The notes beneath the pieces are model-generated. The model was given only the letters and a program-made list of their open reading frames with translations, had not been told where the DNA came from and ran no database searches. A program made the position numbers and the translations under genes. Below, in pieces: positions 11,500-23,560 of a stretch of DNA of 61,294 nucleotides; positions within the stretch are counted from its first letter, which is position 1, and every line of letters begins with the position of its first letter. This DNA comes from Gnetum montanum. Lineage: Eukaryota; Streptophyta; Gnetopsida; Gnetales; Gnetaceae. Where the stretch lies: the NCBI GenBank assembly GCA_015680685.1, contig MNCI01000266.1, positions 212,704 through 273,997 of the forward strand. Direction: 5' to 3'.

Positions 11500-12775
11500 A
11501 GTTTCTTCATTAGGCCAAATGCTTCATGGAAATCAATAGACACACTTACAAGGTTTGCACCAATGGCCTAGTTCATTGGTGTGTACCTGATGCTGAACAA
11601 TTGCATGTTCTCTAGGATGCTCATGAGGGTCCTTATGGGATCCACTATGCTAAAAGATGTATGGTTATTAAGATTTTAATGGTAAGGTATTATTGGCCAA
11701 TCATCTTCAGAAATGCCCATCAATTTGTCCACTTTTGTAATCTCTATCAACGAGATAGTGGGATGACTGCTCAAATAGAAGGATCTCAATAGTGGATCCA
11801 ACCACTAGCATCCTTCGACATATGGAGCATCAACTTCATGAATTCCATCAAGCCCATGTCAAATGAAAAGGCATACATAATTATCATTGATTACTACACA
11901 AAATGGGTAGAAGTAGCACCCATCATTGACTGTACATCATTTATTGCTACACAATTTGTATAGAAAAATGTTGTAAATAGGTTTGGGGTGCCATGAGCAT
12001 TGATTTCTAATAATGGAACCCATTTCATAGGCACCACGCTTCACAAGTTCATGCAATGCTTAGGGGTTGAACATAAATTAACAACACCCTACCACCCCCA
12101 AGCCAATGGTCAAGCAGAATTTACTAACAGGGAGATTACAAATATCTTAACAATAACTATTAGCAAATATAGGGGGGACTAGAGTGCAAAAATTAAGGAT
12201 GTCCTCTAGGCCTACTGCTTAACATGAAAACTCCCTATAGGCTATTCTCCCTATAACCTAGTGTACAAAAAACTACCAACACTTCCTATTCAATTTGATC
12301 TCCATACAATTTCAATAGCTTGTGACCTGGATCTTGACCTAAGTCTAGCACAAAGAGAATGATTGATCAACCTTAACATGCTACATGAAAAGTGATTAGT
12401 GGCCCTATCCTTCAATGAAGTTCACAAAGCATTCAGCAACCAATGACATGACCTAAGAATAAGAAAATTCAAATTTCAACCTAGAGATAAGGTTCTCTAC
12501 TAGAACCCCACACACATACCTCAACAAAATAAGTTCCAAACATTGTGAGAAGGGCCTTACATCATTTATGAAACTTTTCCTTTTAGGGCCATGTTGATTT
12601 TCAAACCTAAGAACCCAAACAAAAAGTATCTAGTTAACATGCAACAAGTCAAACCTTTCCATGAGTTCAAGCAAGCTAGTGGAAGCAATGCCTCAACAAA
12701 TGAACAACCACACTCAATTTTTTGGATCTCCTCCTTACAACTTAGTCATGAGGAAGATGGTCATCCATTCTAAAC
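11500..12775 (+). pseudogene. Integrase of element B
   Basis: The zinc-binding N-terminus is near 11610-11760 (HEGPYGIHYAKR, then YYWPI, then FCNLYQRD; the second Cys of the CxxC pair is Tyr). The catalytic core has FDIWSINFM (11817), ISNNGTHF (12002; second Asp now Asn) and PQANGQAEFTNREI (12098; Glu kept). A C-terminal stretch with RDKVLY and KPNNPNKKYLVN-like residues runs to the stop at 12771. Integrase would insert the cDNA; this copy has lost a catalytic residue and carries many TAG stops. Confidence 0.85.
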
Positions 12776-13870
12776 ATTATAGTGGCTTCTTAGTTTTTCA
12801 TTTTTTATTTTTCACATTTTTTATTTTACACTATTATTTTTTCAAATTTTTATTTTACAAGATCATTAGTACATTTTATCTTTATTGAATATTTTACAAT
12901 TTCTTTTATCTATTTCCCTTATTTTGGTGTGAATTTTCCTTGTTTTCTAATAAAATTTCTTTATTTCCACATGACACAATGATGTTGTAGCTGGTTACTA
13001 ATGGTGGTTTGTACCTAACGTTTTTTATTGCTAATGCTTGGTTTCCATTTTTGAATTTTGATGATTGATAACTAAGATTGGTTTCTTATTCATCAAATAG
13101 GTAGTGACTCCATGTCATCCACCCATCTAGAAACTTTATGATTTTCCTTATTTTGGGAATATGAAGTTCATTTTTCATTTATAATACTTTAATGAACTTG
13201 TGACCTTGGTATTTTTCAAACTTGGAAAAGATTCGAAGGTTTGAAAAGGGTGTTGCTTAAAGGGGATTCAACATTCTTTGTACCTCTGTACTTGCTTGAG
13301 TACATGTGTGTTTTCTTGGATTTCTTAGCATTCTGTGTTGACCAATAATAGGAATTTGAATAAGTCTTTGCATGGTGTGGTTTCCACCCAAAAATTCCAA
13401 AAAGAAATGATGGGAATTCAAAGCACTACAATTAGACAAAATAAATAGGCTACAAGCACTAGTTACGGGAATAGAAAGACATGTTACCCATGCCTGAAGA
13501 TCTCCTCTAAGGCCCTTTCTTATTTTCTACTTCTATTTTCTTCTCAAATAAGGAATAGGGATATCTATGGAAGCATTCTTGTGTCTTAAGGGAATTGACT
13601 AGTCCTAGAGTGGTGATGTGAAGTCACTCCCCCAAAGGGTTAATGAATAGAATAACATTAAATCATCAATTTGAGTTTAACCCTTTCAACAAACTCTGGT
13701 AAACCTAGAACTACTTATTAATATTAAAATAAGAATAAAATAATAATTGAAATAATCAACTAGGTCATGATCACAACTTACCCACCAAGTGTAACCATCC
13801 CCAAGAGATAGGGCATCCTAATTGTTTCAAGTTACAAAATCAATGTTAACCCTTGGTCATGTTGTGATTA
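12776..13870 (+). other. AT-rich tract between integrase and the env-position ORF of B
   Basis: It has T-rich runs at 12790-12960 and no frame I can support. In Athila elements this is the non-coding stretch preceding the env-like ORF, where splice signals may lie. I see nothing decisive here. Confidence 0.5.
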
Positions 13871-13879
13871 TAGATGGCA

Positions 13880-14990
13880 CCAAGATCGAAATGACTATAG
13901 AAAGGAGGACTATCATAGCCAAGGGAAAAATAACCTAAAGCTAGAAGGGAACAATAAGAACAAGATCAAGAGCAGGCAACAAAAACTCATGCAATAGGAC
14001 CTCTTCAAGAGGAGCCTAAAGTGGAATATATTTGATAGATTCTTGAAAAAGAGGGTATGAATGAATAATCCCAAAAAGGAGAGGCACCATGGTCTATACC
14101 AAGACTTGAGATCACATTGATAGAAGCCTACTTTGACATGATTAGGCCTCATGAGATCCAATGCTTAGTTCTTCAAGAACTAAACTTTTGACCACTCTTG
14201 GAAAATGCTCCACCAGAAGTCAAAACTCAATTGAAAATCTCTCCCATGTGGCTAATAATTACTTATAGTGGGGATTGGTGCATGGGAGAGACATATCTCT
14301 TCTAGAATAGTAGAAAGGTAGGTGCCACTATGAGAATCAAGGACATTCAGGTGTTCTACTTGATAAAAGCTATCACATAGGCTCTTGCTCTACCTGATTC
14401 GAGCATCCATCTAGCAGAAATCTTCATGCATGTAGACCTAGAGGTAAAAGGGAAGTGGACCTAGCAATGATATGGGGCTGACTGCAAAGATTTTGGCACA
14501 CTCATACCAACAAAATGCATATACTTAAAGATAGAAACTTATCACCTCAATCCAATGGTGAGGCCTAGCAAAGTGACTTCTTTCTCTACCTAAGCATGTG
14601 CCATTTTAAGAAAGAAATTTCATGTGAATATTCCACAATTAATATATCTAGAGATGCAAAAGTATTTTAAGGAAAATGAACATGGAAGGAAAACCCTACC
14701 CTTTCCATGCCTTATTAGAAAACTTTGTAAAAGGGTAGGGATACTCTGCTACATCAATGACATAATCAAGCATACTTCCATCACCTCTTGGTCTAAAATG
14801 ATAAAAGACAATACCCTTGCCATGTCCAAAGAAGAGGAGAAATAACTACCACCTCCACGACCCACTCAGAAAATAATGTCAAAGGCTTACATAGCCATTG
14901 AACACTTGCACAAAATCTAAGAGTAGATCTTATGTAAGTGGGAGTAGCAAGCAGGAACAAGTGGTGGGGATCCATCTGTATACCATCTTG
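13880..14990 (+). pseudogene. Env-position ORF of element B (putative plant transposon protein domain)
   Basis: The forward frame reads PRLEITLIEAYFDMIRPHEI (from about 14101), then ISPMWLIITYSGDW (about 14242) and, near the end, LPFPCLIRKLCKRVGILCY (about 14700). The LPFPxLIxRLC..AGV block is a hallmark of the domain catalogued as putative plant transposon protein (PF20167, Transposase_32), found downstream of pol or in stand-alone ORFs of plant gypsy elements. Its biochemical role is unknown. Stops at about 14189, 14303 and several later positions break it. Confidence 0.62.
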
Positions 14991-15389
14991 CAATGAGTCA
15001 CCTTAACAAAGAGGCTTGAAAATTAGTTAGATGGAGGAAGGTGGGCCTATATTCTCATCCCAGAGAACATAGCTATCCATGAGGTCAAATCCTAGTGCCT
15101 GAGAGGTACGGTGTCTATCTCACAATAACAGAAATTCCCAAAAATCTCTAGAAATTCCATTACCTTTTTAGTATGCTTGGAGGAGGGGACAACTATCTTG
15201 GTGATGTGGTACCAAGGATAAGAGACTACAACAAAATTGGTTGCTCATCGGATCATTGAAGTACTAAACACACCTATAGCATCTATAGCAAATATTTTTG
15301 CACTTAGAGATGTGCAGACATATGTAGGAACTATTAGTGGCTAATTCAATGTAGCCTAGCATAAGGGATTGCTAGACCAACTAGTGGGA

Positions 15390-16720
15390 ACTAGGTAACT
15401 AATTCTAAATATCTTTGATTTTTTTGATAACATCATTGCAACCCAATTAGAGCTGCTTGAAGGAAAGGGAAAATGCATCATTCTAGAAGAACAACTTGAT
15501 ATGACTCAAGCACAAAAACAATGCTTGGCCATGGAGGTTGTCAAATTAAGAGCCCATCTTGCTAATTCCATACTCCTTAACCCTACACTAAAAAGAGATG
15601 AAGCTTTTTAGTAGGTTCAAGAAAAACTTAAAAAGGTTGAGGTAGGGATGGTGACTACCATCTTTGACTAGTTCATGGCCAAGGAAAAAATATATTCAAT
15701 TTAAAAGAACTTTTTCTAGACATGCTAAGAGAATGAGATGCTAATCATAGAAAATCATCTTCTATGGAATGTTGATGTCTAGAAATAGCAAATCCAAGAA
15801 TTCATCCATCAACATCAAGGATAGCTACCCAGGGTGAACATGAAGCTTAGGAGATTAATAGTGGAGAATAGAAATCTCTCTATGAAGGAAGTCTATGCCT
15901 TACACCAAAAATATATGATTGAGATTTCTACCTAGAAGAATGAGGCTTTCAAATTTGAAAGAGTTAAGAACCACTATAGAGATCATGTTGTCCTAGAGAA
16001 GGAAGTTAATGAAAAACATATATAGATGGGTAAGGCAAAAATCAATGAGATCCTCTAGCAACTTCAACAAGGAAAAGAGGTATGGCAACTTATCATTGAT
16101 GGGATAGATGCCTACAACAAAGCCACATGAAATAGTTGTAGATTCAAGATATGACTAAATATATGGAACTTGCCAATCTCTGATATGCAAATCTAGCAAT
16201 GCTGACTACTAGACAGCAATGGTCAGAGTTAAAAAAGCAAGTGGTTGACTTGTATTTATTATACAAGGTAGATTTTAAGCACCACAAGGAAACCAAGCAA
16301 AATCTTGTGATTGCAAATGCTACACTTAAAGTTCTTAGGGGAAGATTCATTGATCAAAGATCAATTGCTAAGAACCTAGCCAAAAGAATAAATGATTACC
16401 AAGAATTATAGAATGTAATTAGGGCATTTGACATCAAATGCAAATAATTTGCTACCTAGTTCATGAATGTCAAGGAGCTACTCCCAACAATGTCCTATCC
16501 TTAGGATGTGCCCATTTATGGCCACATTGGTGAAACTATGTGGACTGTGCAAGATCCCATAAGTGAGGAGAAGATAAAAGTATTTTTGGATGCTTTCCAT
16601 CTTCCACCCAAAGTTGCAGTAGTAGCAGGACAACCACAATAGATTCAATCACTATGTACACCTGAAGTAGAAGAAGGTCCCTCAGAATCTTAGGAGTCTC
16701 CATTACCTAGAACCATTTAA
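15390..16720 (+). pseudogene. Coiled-coil-rich 3' ORF tract of element B
   Basis: Several forward stretches, separated by stops, are rich in Glu, Lys, Gln and Leu with heptad-like spacing, e.g. EEQLDMTQAQKQCLAMEVVK near 15490 and LRRLIVENRNLSMKEVYALH near 15850. It is probably the C-terminal half of the env-position ORF. I do not recognise a family; function unknown. 16730-16937 is AT-rich and leads to the PPT. Confidence 0.45.
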
Positions 16721-16937
16721 TCTTCACACCATCAAAGGAATTTTTTTTGTCAAATTTTTTCCTAGTGTTCAATTTTGTAGTCCTAAATACTAGAAAATTT
16801 TATAATGATTGTATATTCGTACACTAGGGCACTTAGTGTTTATTTTTGTTTATTTGTATTTTTCATATATTTTTCATTAGTTAATAATCCCATACCTTCC
16901 AAAATTTGTAAATAACTCAAGGATGAGTTTTCATTTA

Positions 16938-16949
16938 GTCATGGGAGTA
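16938..16949 (+). promoter_or_regulatory. Polypurine tract of element B
   Basis: GTCATGGGAGTA lies directly before TGATGAATC, the start of the 3' LTR. Confidence 0.82.
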
Positions 16950-17839
16950 TGATGAATCATAGACTGGCTATGTTAATTGGACCACATCAACTAAGCCCCA
17001 TTGATGCATGATTTGATGCATTGACATGGCCCTATTGATGTAGTGTCTATTTTCAATTATAAATACATGCTCATCCACCATGTTTATGACATGTCTTATC
17101 ATAGTTGTAGCAGAGCTCTTGTAGTTTTATCATTTGGAAGTTAGAATATTTTTCTAAGTGCTAGCAATAGGAGTCAAGAGTGTATGGATCTTTATTTGAG
17201 CACTATTGTACCTAAGCATAATAGTGTGTGTGGCAATAAAGACAATATTTTGATAAACTTTTCAACACTTTGAGATAGATTATGTATTTATGCATAAAAT
17301 GTTTTTAATGTTTTATGGAATTTTCCTTAATGCCTTAAGTAATTAAATAATTAATTATGCTAAACTAAGATAAACTAAGCTAGATTAAGTAGAAATTAAT
17401 TTAGCACATAAGTATGACCACTTCAGGCATATGCTTGGTACTTGGTAATCCTAGTAACACTTAACATTTGGTAACCCAGTAGTACTAAATGTGTTCAAGA
17501 TATGTATGGCATGTGGGAACAGATGCTTATGTTAGGATTAGTTAGGTTTATTTAGTTAGATTAAATTAACAATTAAAATACTTCATTTCTTTAATCCTTT
17601 ATTTTAAGCACCCAAAACATAAAACATAAAAATAATAAAAATTATATGACTCAATTACACTTAATCATACCTTTGCATATCACAAGTATAATTGGGAAGA
17701 CAATGAATGACTATTAGGGCAAGTTCACTTCCTAAAGGCTAGTTTATTGGAAGATATAAAATCCATAGAATTTGACCAGATCGTGTGTGAATGCTTAGTG
17801 ATTCATATGGTTAAGCACAAGGGTATTCACCACTCATCA
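16950..17839 (+). repeat. 3' LTR of element B (890 bp)
   Basis: It starts TGATGAATC and ends CTCATCA at 17833-17839. A TATAAATA box lies at 17058-17065. The U3 upstream holds palindromic TTGATGCAT-type repeats (about 17000-17045). The segment from 17322 matches window bases 1-511. Confidence 0.88.
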
Positions 17840-18162
17840 AAAGACATCTACTATTTTCCAAATACATCTTCTCCTATGCTACCTTCAATCCTACAGAGAC
17901 ATCTACTATTTCCTAGAGACGTCTTTCTTTAGCTCCCTTTGCATTTTAAGATCTTTGTTTCTTCTCCATGTCCTTGAACTTCTACATGCCTTCTTATCTC
18001 AATCCAAGTTCTTGATGATGTCTACTTTTCCTATGAGTCCATCTGCATGCTCTATGAATTCCTTGTTCATAATCGTATCTTGTAAACACAACAATCACAC
18101 AAACACACAAACATCTTTGTGCTCCATTTTTTTTAACGTTTTGACATACCAAAAGGTCAACA
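17840..18162 (-). repeat. 3' LTR of C1, part right of element B
   Basis: It is homologous to about 25510-25838 and to about 28530-28780. It ends (element start) at TGTTGACC beside the PPT. Element B is inserted within it. Confidence 0.75.
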
Positions 18163-18176
18163 ATCTCCCCCTTTTT
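18163..18176 (-). promoter_or_regulatory. Polypurine tract of C1
   Basis: The minus strand reads AAAAAGGGGGAGAT and then TGTTGACC, the classic copia PPT/LTR junction. C2 has the same at 28781-28797. Confidence 0.8.
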
Positions 18177-20060
18177 GGTGATGTTCAAAACTTAAGAAAA
18201 TGGATTAGTAAACATGCAAATATCCAAATACTTCTTCCCCTTTTTGAATAGCATAAAAAAGGATAAAGCACATAAACCTTTCTAAAGTGATGTCATAAAA
18301 GAGCAACAACAAATGGAATGCATGATAAAGAAAAACTCTCTCCTTGTGGAATAAAAGATATAAAAATTCCAATATTGCATAATCGAAGCCATACCATTGT
18401 CACAAAAGATATCCATAGTATCACATATTCATACTCATCATATAATAGATATATCATTTCATAGAAAAGAAATTTCAAAGATATCCATAATGATTGTAAG
18501 AATCTTGGGAAAGTGTATGATATCCAACCAATCTCAACAACTCCCTAATAGGCCTTCATAATTAGACCTTATGAACAAGAGAGGGAAAAAGTACTCAAGG
18601 AAAAATATAGTCATAGAAGCCTACATTATCATAGAGATGCAAACATTTAGTAAAAAAAAAAAATCATCTCTTAGCATAATTTTCATAGGGCTAAAGATTT
18701 CAAAACAAATAGGAGCTTCCCCTTATCAAAATCCAATTTTTAGCATTGTGAAGCAAGTAACCTATCTTTTAGAATTAATAAAGCCATTAGTTAAATCAAT
18801 ATTTCATGATTCCATTAGAAATTAAATTTTTTAGAAGCATCATGAAGGTAATAATATGGAAAGAATGAAAGGACATGCTTGTGAAAGTAAAAATAAATTC
18901 TCATAAAGAAGGACAAATACCAGCCCAAAAATTCTCATCAAGAAGGACTAAGATTTAACTGTAATTTTACCTTGGATACTATACCATACCCTAACATGAA
19001 TTATTTTTCATGTTTGAAAAGTGATATTTTTCTACTTGAGTGATTCTTAGTAGAAGCCTCAAAAGACTCCCCCTACATTGATGACCTTCAAGATGATGAT
19101 AGATAATGAGGAACAAGCTCCTCCTACATATGTGCAGCTCTCTTGGGGATTTTAAGATCATATTATATTTGTCAAGGAAGTAATTATTGTATATCATCAA
19201 AGTTCTACAACTATAGATCAAAATTAAGATCAAATCTGAAGACTAAGGTCTCCAATCAATAATATTAATAAAATTTTCAAAGTTGTGTCTACTTAAAATT
19301 CATGACTTATCACAACAATGGCAAAAATACTCCAAAGATCATGAGCTTAGAAAAAATGAATAGATCATCATAAAAAGTTCACACCATGCAAGATAGAAGG
19401 CAAGATACAAGCCCAAAAAAATTATTATAAGTGCTACACCATATATTTTCATAAAATCAATTGCATCAAGTTCAAAGTGAATATAAGATATACCTTAAAA
19501 AAATAATGTTCTAATCTAGACATAACATTTGAATGAACCAAAAACAATTTGGACTTCTCAAATCATGTACTTATAAATTTTCTAGAAAGAAAATAGATGG
19601 AAACCTACCTTGACTTACCCTACTTGCAAGGGAGAAGAGAAGATTAATAGAGTTTGAGATGAGGCCCTCTATTGTGAGGTACCCCCTCATCTTTTGGTTC
19701 TTTTTCATTAGATTATTTAAATGATGCCTCTATTTGTTCATGTTCTTTATGAAAGAATCCTTGATCACTTATTACATCCTCTATCTCTTTGAGGAAATTC
19801 TTAAATCTCCACTTCTCTTCACTTTCAACTACTACTGCTTACAAAATTTCCTTACCAAAGTCTTTTTGACAAGACCAAGCATCAATCTTGTTTTGATCAT
19901 CATGAGAATAGTTAAAGTTTTGCTTACTACCATAATTTTTACAAATGAATAAAGTATTCTACTTATGAATAATATTATCAAACCTAACTATGCTTGAGCT
20001 TGAGCTTGCATCCTTCTATGTGACTTTCTCCAAATTCATTGATTATTTTTAGGAATCTTT
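18177..20060 (-). other. Gene-poor internal tract of C1
   Basis: About 1.9 kb of AT-rich sequence. The first 80 bases resemble the region next to the PPT of C2; beyond that no protein domain is recognisable on either strand. Whatever pol or env-position ORF was present has been lost or decayed. Confidence 0.4.
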
Positions 20061-20609
20061 TCTTCTTAAACCTTTCTGCAATCCTTATTTAAAGTGGTTA
20101 GTTGTTGAATCTTAGCTTTTATATCTAATATTTCTACTTTCATTTCAATCTGAATAGTGTCTAGCTTAGAAATTAAAAATTTCTTTTCTTCCCTAAGTAA
20201 ATAATGGAGAACAAGAATCTCTTCTCTAAGTTCACTATACCTTTCATCACACTTACCACCTTGTTCAACCATATGTGAAGAATTTTCATCTATAAATTCC
20301 ATGCATATGAGATGAGAATATTTGGTAGAGTTACCTACTTCTTCTTCACTTTTCTCATCATCATCCCAACTTGTATAAAATTTTGTCTTTTCAACTCCTC
20401 GTCATTGGATTTGTTCTTTGGTTAAACCTTGCTATAACCTGGACATTTGAAGACCATATGGCCTCTTCCTCCAAAAACCCAACATTTTAAAGAAGAGAAA
20501 TCTATGTTAGAATTTAAAAAATTTTACCTCTTTCTTTACCTTTAAAAATATTGGATCTTTGCTGATATGCCCCCTTGTTTCTTCTTGTTAGCAATCATTG
20601 TAGCTTTCT
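20060..20609 (-). pseudogene. gag: gag of C1, C-terminal part with zinc knuckle
   Basis: The minus strand carries a zinc knuckle at 20443-20484, CWVFGGRGHMVFKC, where the second Cys has become Phe (C2 keeps CWICGGIGHMAFEC). A Glu/Lys-rich coiled-coil segment follows at 20066-20302. The gag resumes on the other side of the H insertion at about 24550. This is a copia-type gag. Confidence 0.7.
20604..20609. repeat. Putative target duplication of insertion H, left copy (CTTTCT)
   Basis: CTTTCT recurs at 24544-24549. Joining the flanks restores a gag sequence matching the uninterrupted C2 copy around 32340-32370 (gtagcttcctagtgagaaag). Confidence 0.6.
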
Positions 20610-20610
20610 A

Positions 20611-20656
20611 TTGGCGACTGTTCGGGACACGACCGCCAACGAGTGTCCTCGAACAG
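20611..20656. repeat. Nested inverted repeats at the left end of H
   Basis: TTGGCG (20611-20616) pairs with CGCCAA (20634-20639). CTGTTCGGGACAC (20618-20630) pairs with GTGTCCTCGAACAG (20643-20656) with one extra base. The two pairings are mutually exclusive hairpins. Confidence 0.75.
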
Positions 20657-20712
20657 GATTTAGGTGCTTGTTGGTCTCTGGCAACACCAAGGCCCAGATA
20701 CCTCCAAATAAA

Positions 20713-20713
20713 N
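20713..20713. other. Sequence gap (single N)
   Basis: One N in the left part of H; its true size cannot be judged. Confidence 0.7.
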
Positions 20714-21499
20714 ATAGAGCAAGATTCAATGGAAATAGACAGAAAAGAAAGCAGATTTGTGTGGACCTAAAATATTTAAACAAGGTAAAATGACACAAGT
20801 AAACACTTAGCAATAAAGCTATCCCAAATTCAATAACGACGAATTGTTTAAACTTCCAAGGCTCAAATAAGCAATTTCTTCAAGACAATCCTACTATGCT
20901 ACCAAAAAATTGCTACCTAAACTACCACGTATGAGACTCGATTTTGGTTAGATAATGGATGTCAACAATTGCATTTAATAGAACCTTCAAAAGACTTGAC
21001 AATTTCTGATTGAAATACCACGGAGATTCACTTTAAAGATAAAAAGAAGCTATTCTGGTCCCATCAAAATACCAAAGATTTTCTAAACCCTCTTGACTAT
21101 TGAATCGTTCAACGGCATGACTACAAGCAGAGGCTCTCTTACAACGATCTCAATAGCAGTTCATATACGTTGCAAAATAATAAAATTTACTACTAAAATT
21201 CTCTTAAGTCTTTTAAACACAAGCACTTCTATGGCAAAATTTTAACAAAATTTTTCTATCAGGCAACAAGAACAATAAGAGCAATCTAAAAATCCCAAAA
21301 TTACTTGCCAAGGATGATACTATATAAACCATTAGCTAGAAAATTTAAACAAAATAAAAATAAAACATAACTCATAGGACTATGACAAAGAGGCTAAAAT
21401 CCTTTCCTTAGCAAGCCATCTTACAAGCAATCATTCACAATTTCTTCTTTACAATGCTCTTCTCAAGACCCCAATTGTGTCTCCAAGTGAGAGCCCAAG

Positions 21500-21650
21500 T
21501 GTGATCCCAATGTCTTCTTCAAAGTATGATGTCTTTGCCTCCCCTTGTGATTTTTTTCCTTCCTACCCTTGAAGCCCTTTTATAGGGTCTAAGGTAGTTA
21601 GGTAAGTTACAAAATATCTTGGGTGGCTATAACCACCATAGAGAGAAAAA
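21500..21650 (-). promoter_or_regulatory. LTR-like promoter segment in H
   Basis: On the minus strand CCCTATAAAAGGGCTTCAAG is followed by a leader-like purine-rich stretch. It is the only TATA box of LTR style in H and suggests that this part of H is an LTR read leftward. Confidence 0.4.
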
Positions 21651-21659
21651 AAGCTGTGG

Positions 21660-21880
21660 GTGACAAGTGTCCCATTTAGTTGCCAAGTGTCTTCATTCAA
21701 TTGCCAAGTGTCTTCACACAGTTGCCAAGTGTCTTCATTCAGTTGCCAAGTGGTCACCATGGAGAGAAACAAGTTGTAGTTGACAAGTGGCCTTTTTAGT
21801 TGACAAGTGGCCATTGTGGAGATAAAGAGGTTGTAGTTCACAAGTGGCCTTTGTATAAAAGCTATGGTGGCCAAGTGTCC
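21660..21880. repeat. Short tandem repeats in H (about 21 bp, AGTTGCCAAGTGTCTTCATTC type)
   Basis: Four near-identical units at about 21679-21760 are followed by longer diverged units containing TTGACAAGTGGCC. On the minus strand they create a spurious repetitive Trp-rich reading frame. Confidence 0.8.
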
Positions 21881-22289
21881 TATCGGATAACTATCCAATA
21901 TAACTCCTTAGCATATGCAAATTTTTAAATCAATATTAATACTTACTTGGTACACAACCAAGGGCTGTCAAACTTACATCAACAATTAAATAATTTATAT
22001 CAAAACCCAAAATGAATGTTGTATGATTTTTAAATAAATGGAATATTGGAGCCAAGTTAATGATAAACCAAATACCAACAATTAGATAGACATATTTCTC
22101 AACTAAATTTAACAAGCCATCCCAAACTGCTAACGTGTTTCCAGCTGATTCTAGCCCTATGATAGACCCATAGCAACTAACTTCAAGCAAGTCTAGACCC
22201 TCAGGCTAAAGTAGTAACCTTGGATCCAAGCCGTAGAGATCGATCACACCCCAAAAACACAAAATATTGAAACAAGAACTCTCTACTGG

Positions 22290-22799
22290 AAACCCACACA
22301 CGATCCCAGCAACCCGTACGACACTGCACCACTCCAAACCCTGCCTCCAATAGAGTTCTTTTCCTTTGTGTTGGTTTGTGTCCTTCCTTTGTAATCATGT
22401 CTTCCACAAGCATAATCAAATATTTATCAGGCAACTCATGTGCTTGTTTGTGTAGCTACTTAACCTCGTCATGAAAGCTTTTAGAGAAGGGATCGAATAA
22501 ACGTCCGAATCCTGCTAGCACTTTTTCATAGGCATCAAATACGGTAGCGATGTGTCCTACGCCCAGCTTTTAAGTGACTTGAATATCTTAATCTTCTCAG
22601 GAAGCATGAAATGAGTCACCTGATGCTGCAGCAGTCTAGGTGGAACATTCACCGCTACATTTCCGAAATCCTTCGATTTGGCAGGCATCGTCGTGGTCAT
22701 AGTGATCTTGCTAAACCGAATAGGCGTAGCCAAGGTAGGCTTCATGGCAACACAATGCATCAACACCAGCCCTAATGTGCATGCCCTCATCAACACCAT
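22290..22799 (-). pseudogene. Stearoyl-ACP (acyl-ACP) desaturase pseudogene, N-terminal fragment
   Basis: The minus strand gives a basic, Ser/Thr-containing leader from ATG 22799, then QVTHFMLPEKIKIFKSLKSW (about 22560-22622), which fits the conserved QVTHSMPPxKIEIFKSLxxW of plastid stearoyl-ACP desaturases. A one-base shift follows, then YEKVLAGFGRLFDP, HELPDKYLIMLVEDMITKE (family: LPDDYFVVLVGDMITEE) and a degenerate stretch to about 22290. This covers roughly the first third of a normal protein of about 390 residues. It stops before most di-iron ligands, and one Glu of the TEE ligand motif is altered. In the live enzyme the reaction is 18:0-ACP to 18:1-ACP in plastids. It is not functional here. 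Confidence 0.75.
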
Positions 22800-22869
22800 G
22801 GCTGCACAAACAAAGAAAAAAAGAGGGAATCTTGAAACGATGCAGATGGCTTCCTCCACCAATGGCGTT

Positions 22870-23560
22870 GAAAACTAGAAACCCTGAAGACTGGTGCAGT
22901 TGTCAATTTCTCAATGGCAGACATCAGCAAAGTCCCCTGTACCCATTTTCGTGACCGCCGCGGCCACACATTTAGACAACACCATGCCGGTGCCACTGCC
23001 CACATGTCTAGTGCCCAGCAACATCCAATGGTTATGCTGGGCATATGCCCTTTGGTAGCTTGTTCGCAAAAATACAGCTATGCTCTAGATTATCAGCATT
23101 ATTCCTCATAATTTAATATGGCTTATAGCAAGGAATAAATCACATCTGGTTATGCTGCGGCCTATTCCCTGTCCATTGAGAGGAAAACATTCGTAGGATG
23201 AAAAGAACGAAGACATAGAGGAGGAATTTTGGAATGTGACTCATCCCCCACAAACGTTTGAGGTGGTTCCCCCGGAACAGTGGTAGACATGGCTATCTTC
23301 ATGGAGGACAGTCAAATACAAAGGCTACTACTATTTTAACTCTCCATGGGCTCTGCAATGCATGGCCTCCTAGATGCATCGATGTGACTACAAAGAGCAT
23401 AGTGTTATCTTTGGAGAATGGCGTGAGTGGTGGGGGGTGTTGGGCATACTTCCTACGTTGATGTAGGTGTGGAGTCTCAACTGCCTCACCACTACACTCA
23501 CGTTTATTATCATCATCCTCAACTTCAATCGTGCCACTATTCATGACAAATCAAAACTGT
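22870..23560 (-). other. CpG-richer segment beside the desaturase fragment, unrecognised
   Basis: It is less AT-rich than its surroundings, with an 81-codon minus-strand frame (23299-23544: starts MNSGTIEVEDDDNKRE) and shorter frames on both strands. It might be upstream exon or promoter sequence of the captured desaturase gene, or a second captured fragment. I do not recognise a family. Confidence 0.35.

Larger units (their letters stand above)
1..17839 (+). mobile_element. Element B: Athila-like Ty3/gypsy retrotransposon, decayed, split by element A
   Basis: The left LTR is cut by the window edge; bases 1-511 match 17322-17839 of the right LTR. The order is LTR, tRNA-Asp PBS, gag, protease, RT, RNase H, integrase, a long 3' tract with an env-position ORF, PPT, LTR. 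That order and primer are those of Athila-type elements. The gag is interrupted at 2209/8156 by element A, which duplicated GCTTA. The right LTR ends inside the LTR of a copia-like element, at 17840. Every domain carries stops or frameshifts, so the copy is dead. Confidence 0.88.

Noticed and set aside
13913-14161. 82-codon minus-strand hydrophobic frame in element B
   Set aside because: It lies opposite the forward env-position ORF; no independent support.
21563-21898. Repetitive Trp-containing minus-strand frame
   Set aside because: Produced by the 21-bp tandem repeat; no start context and no family resemblance.
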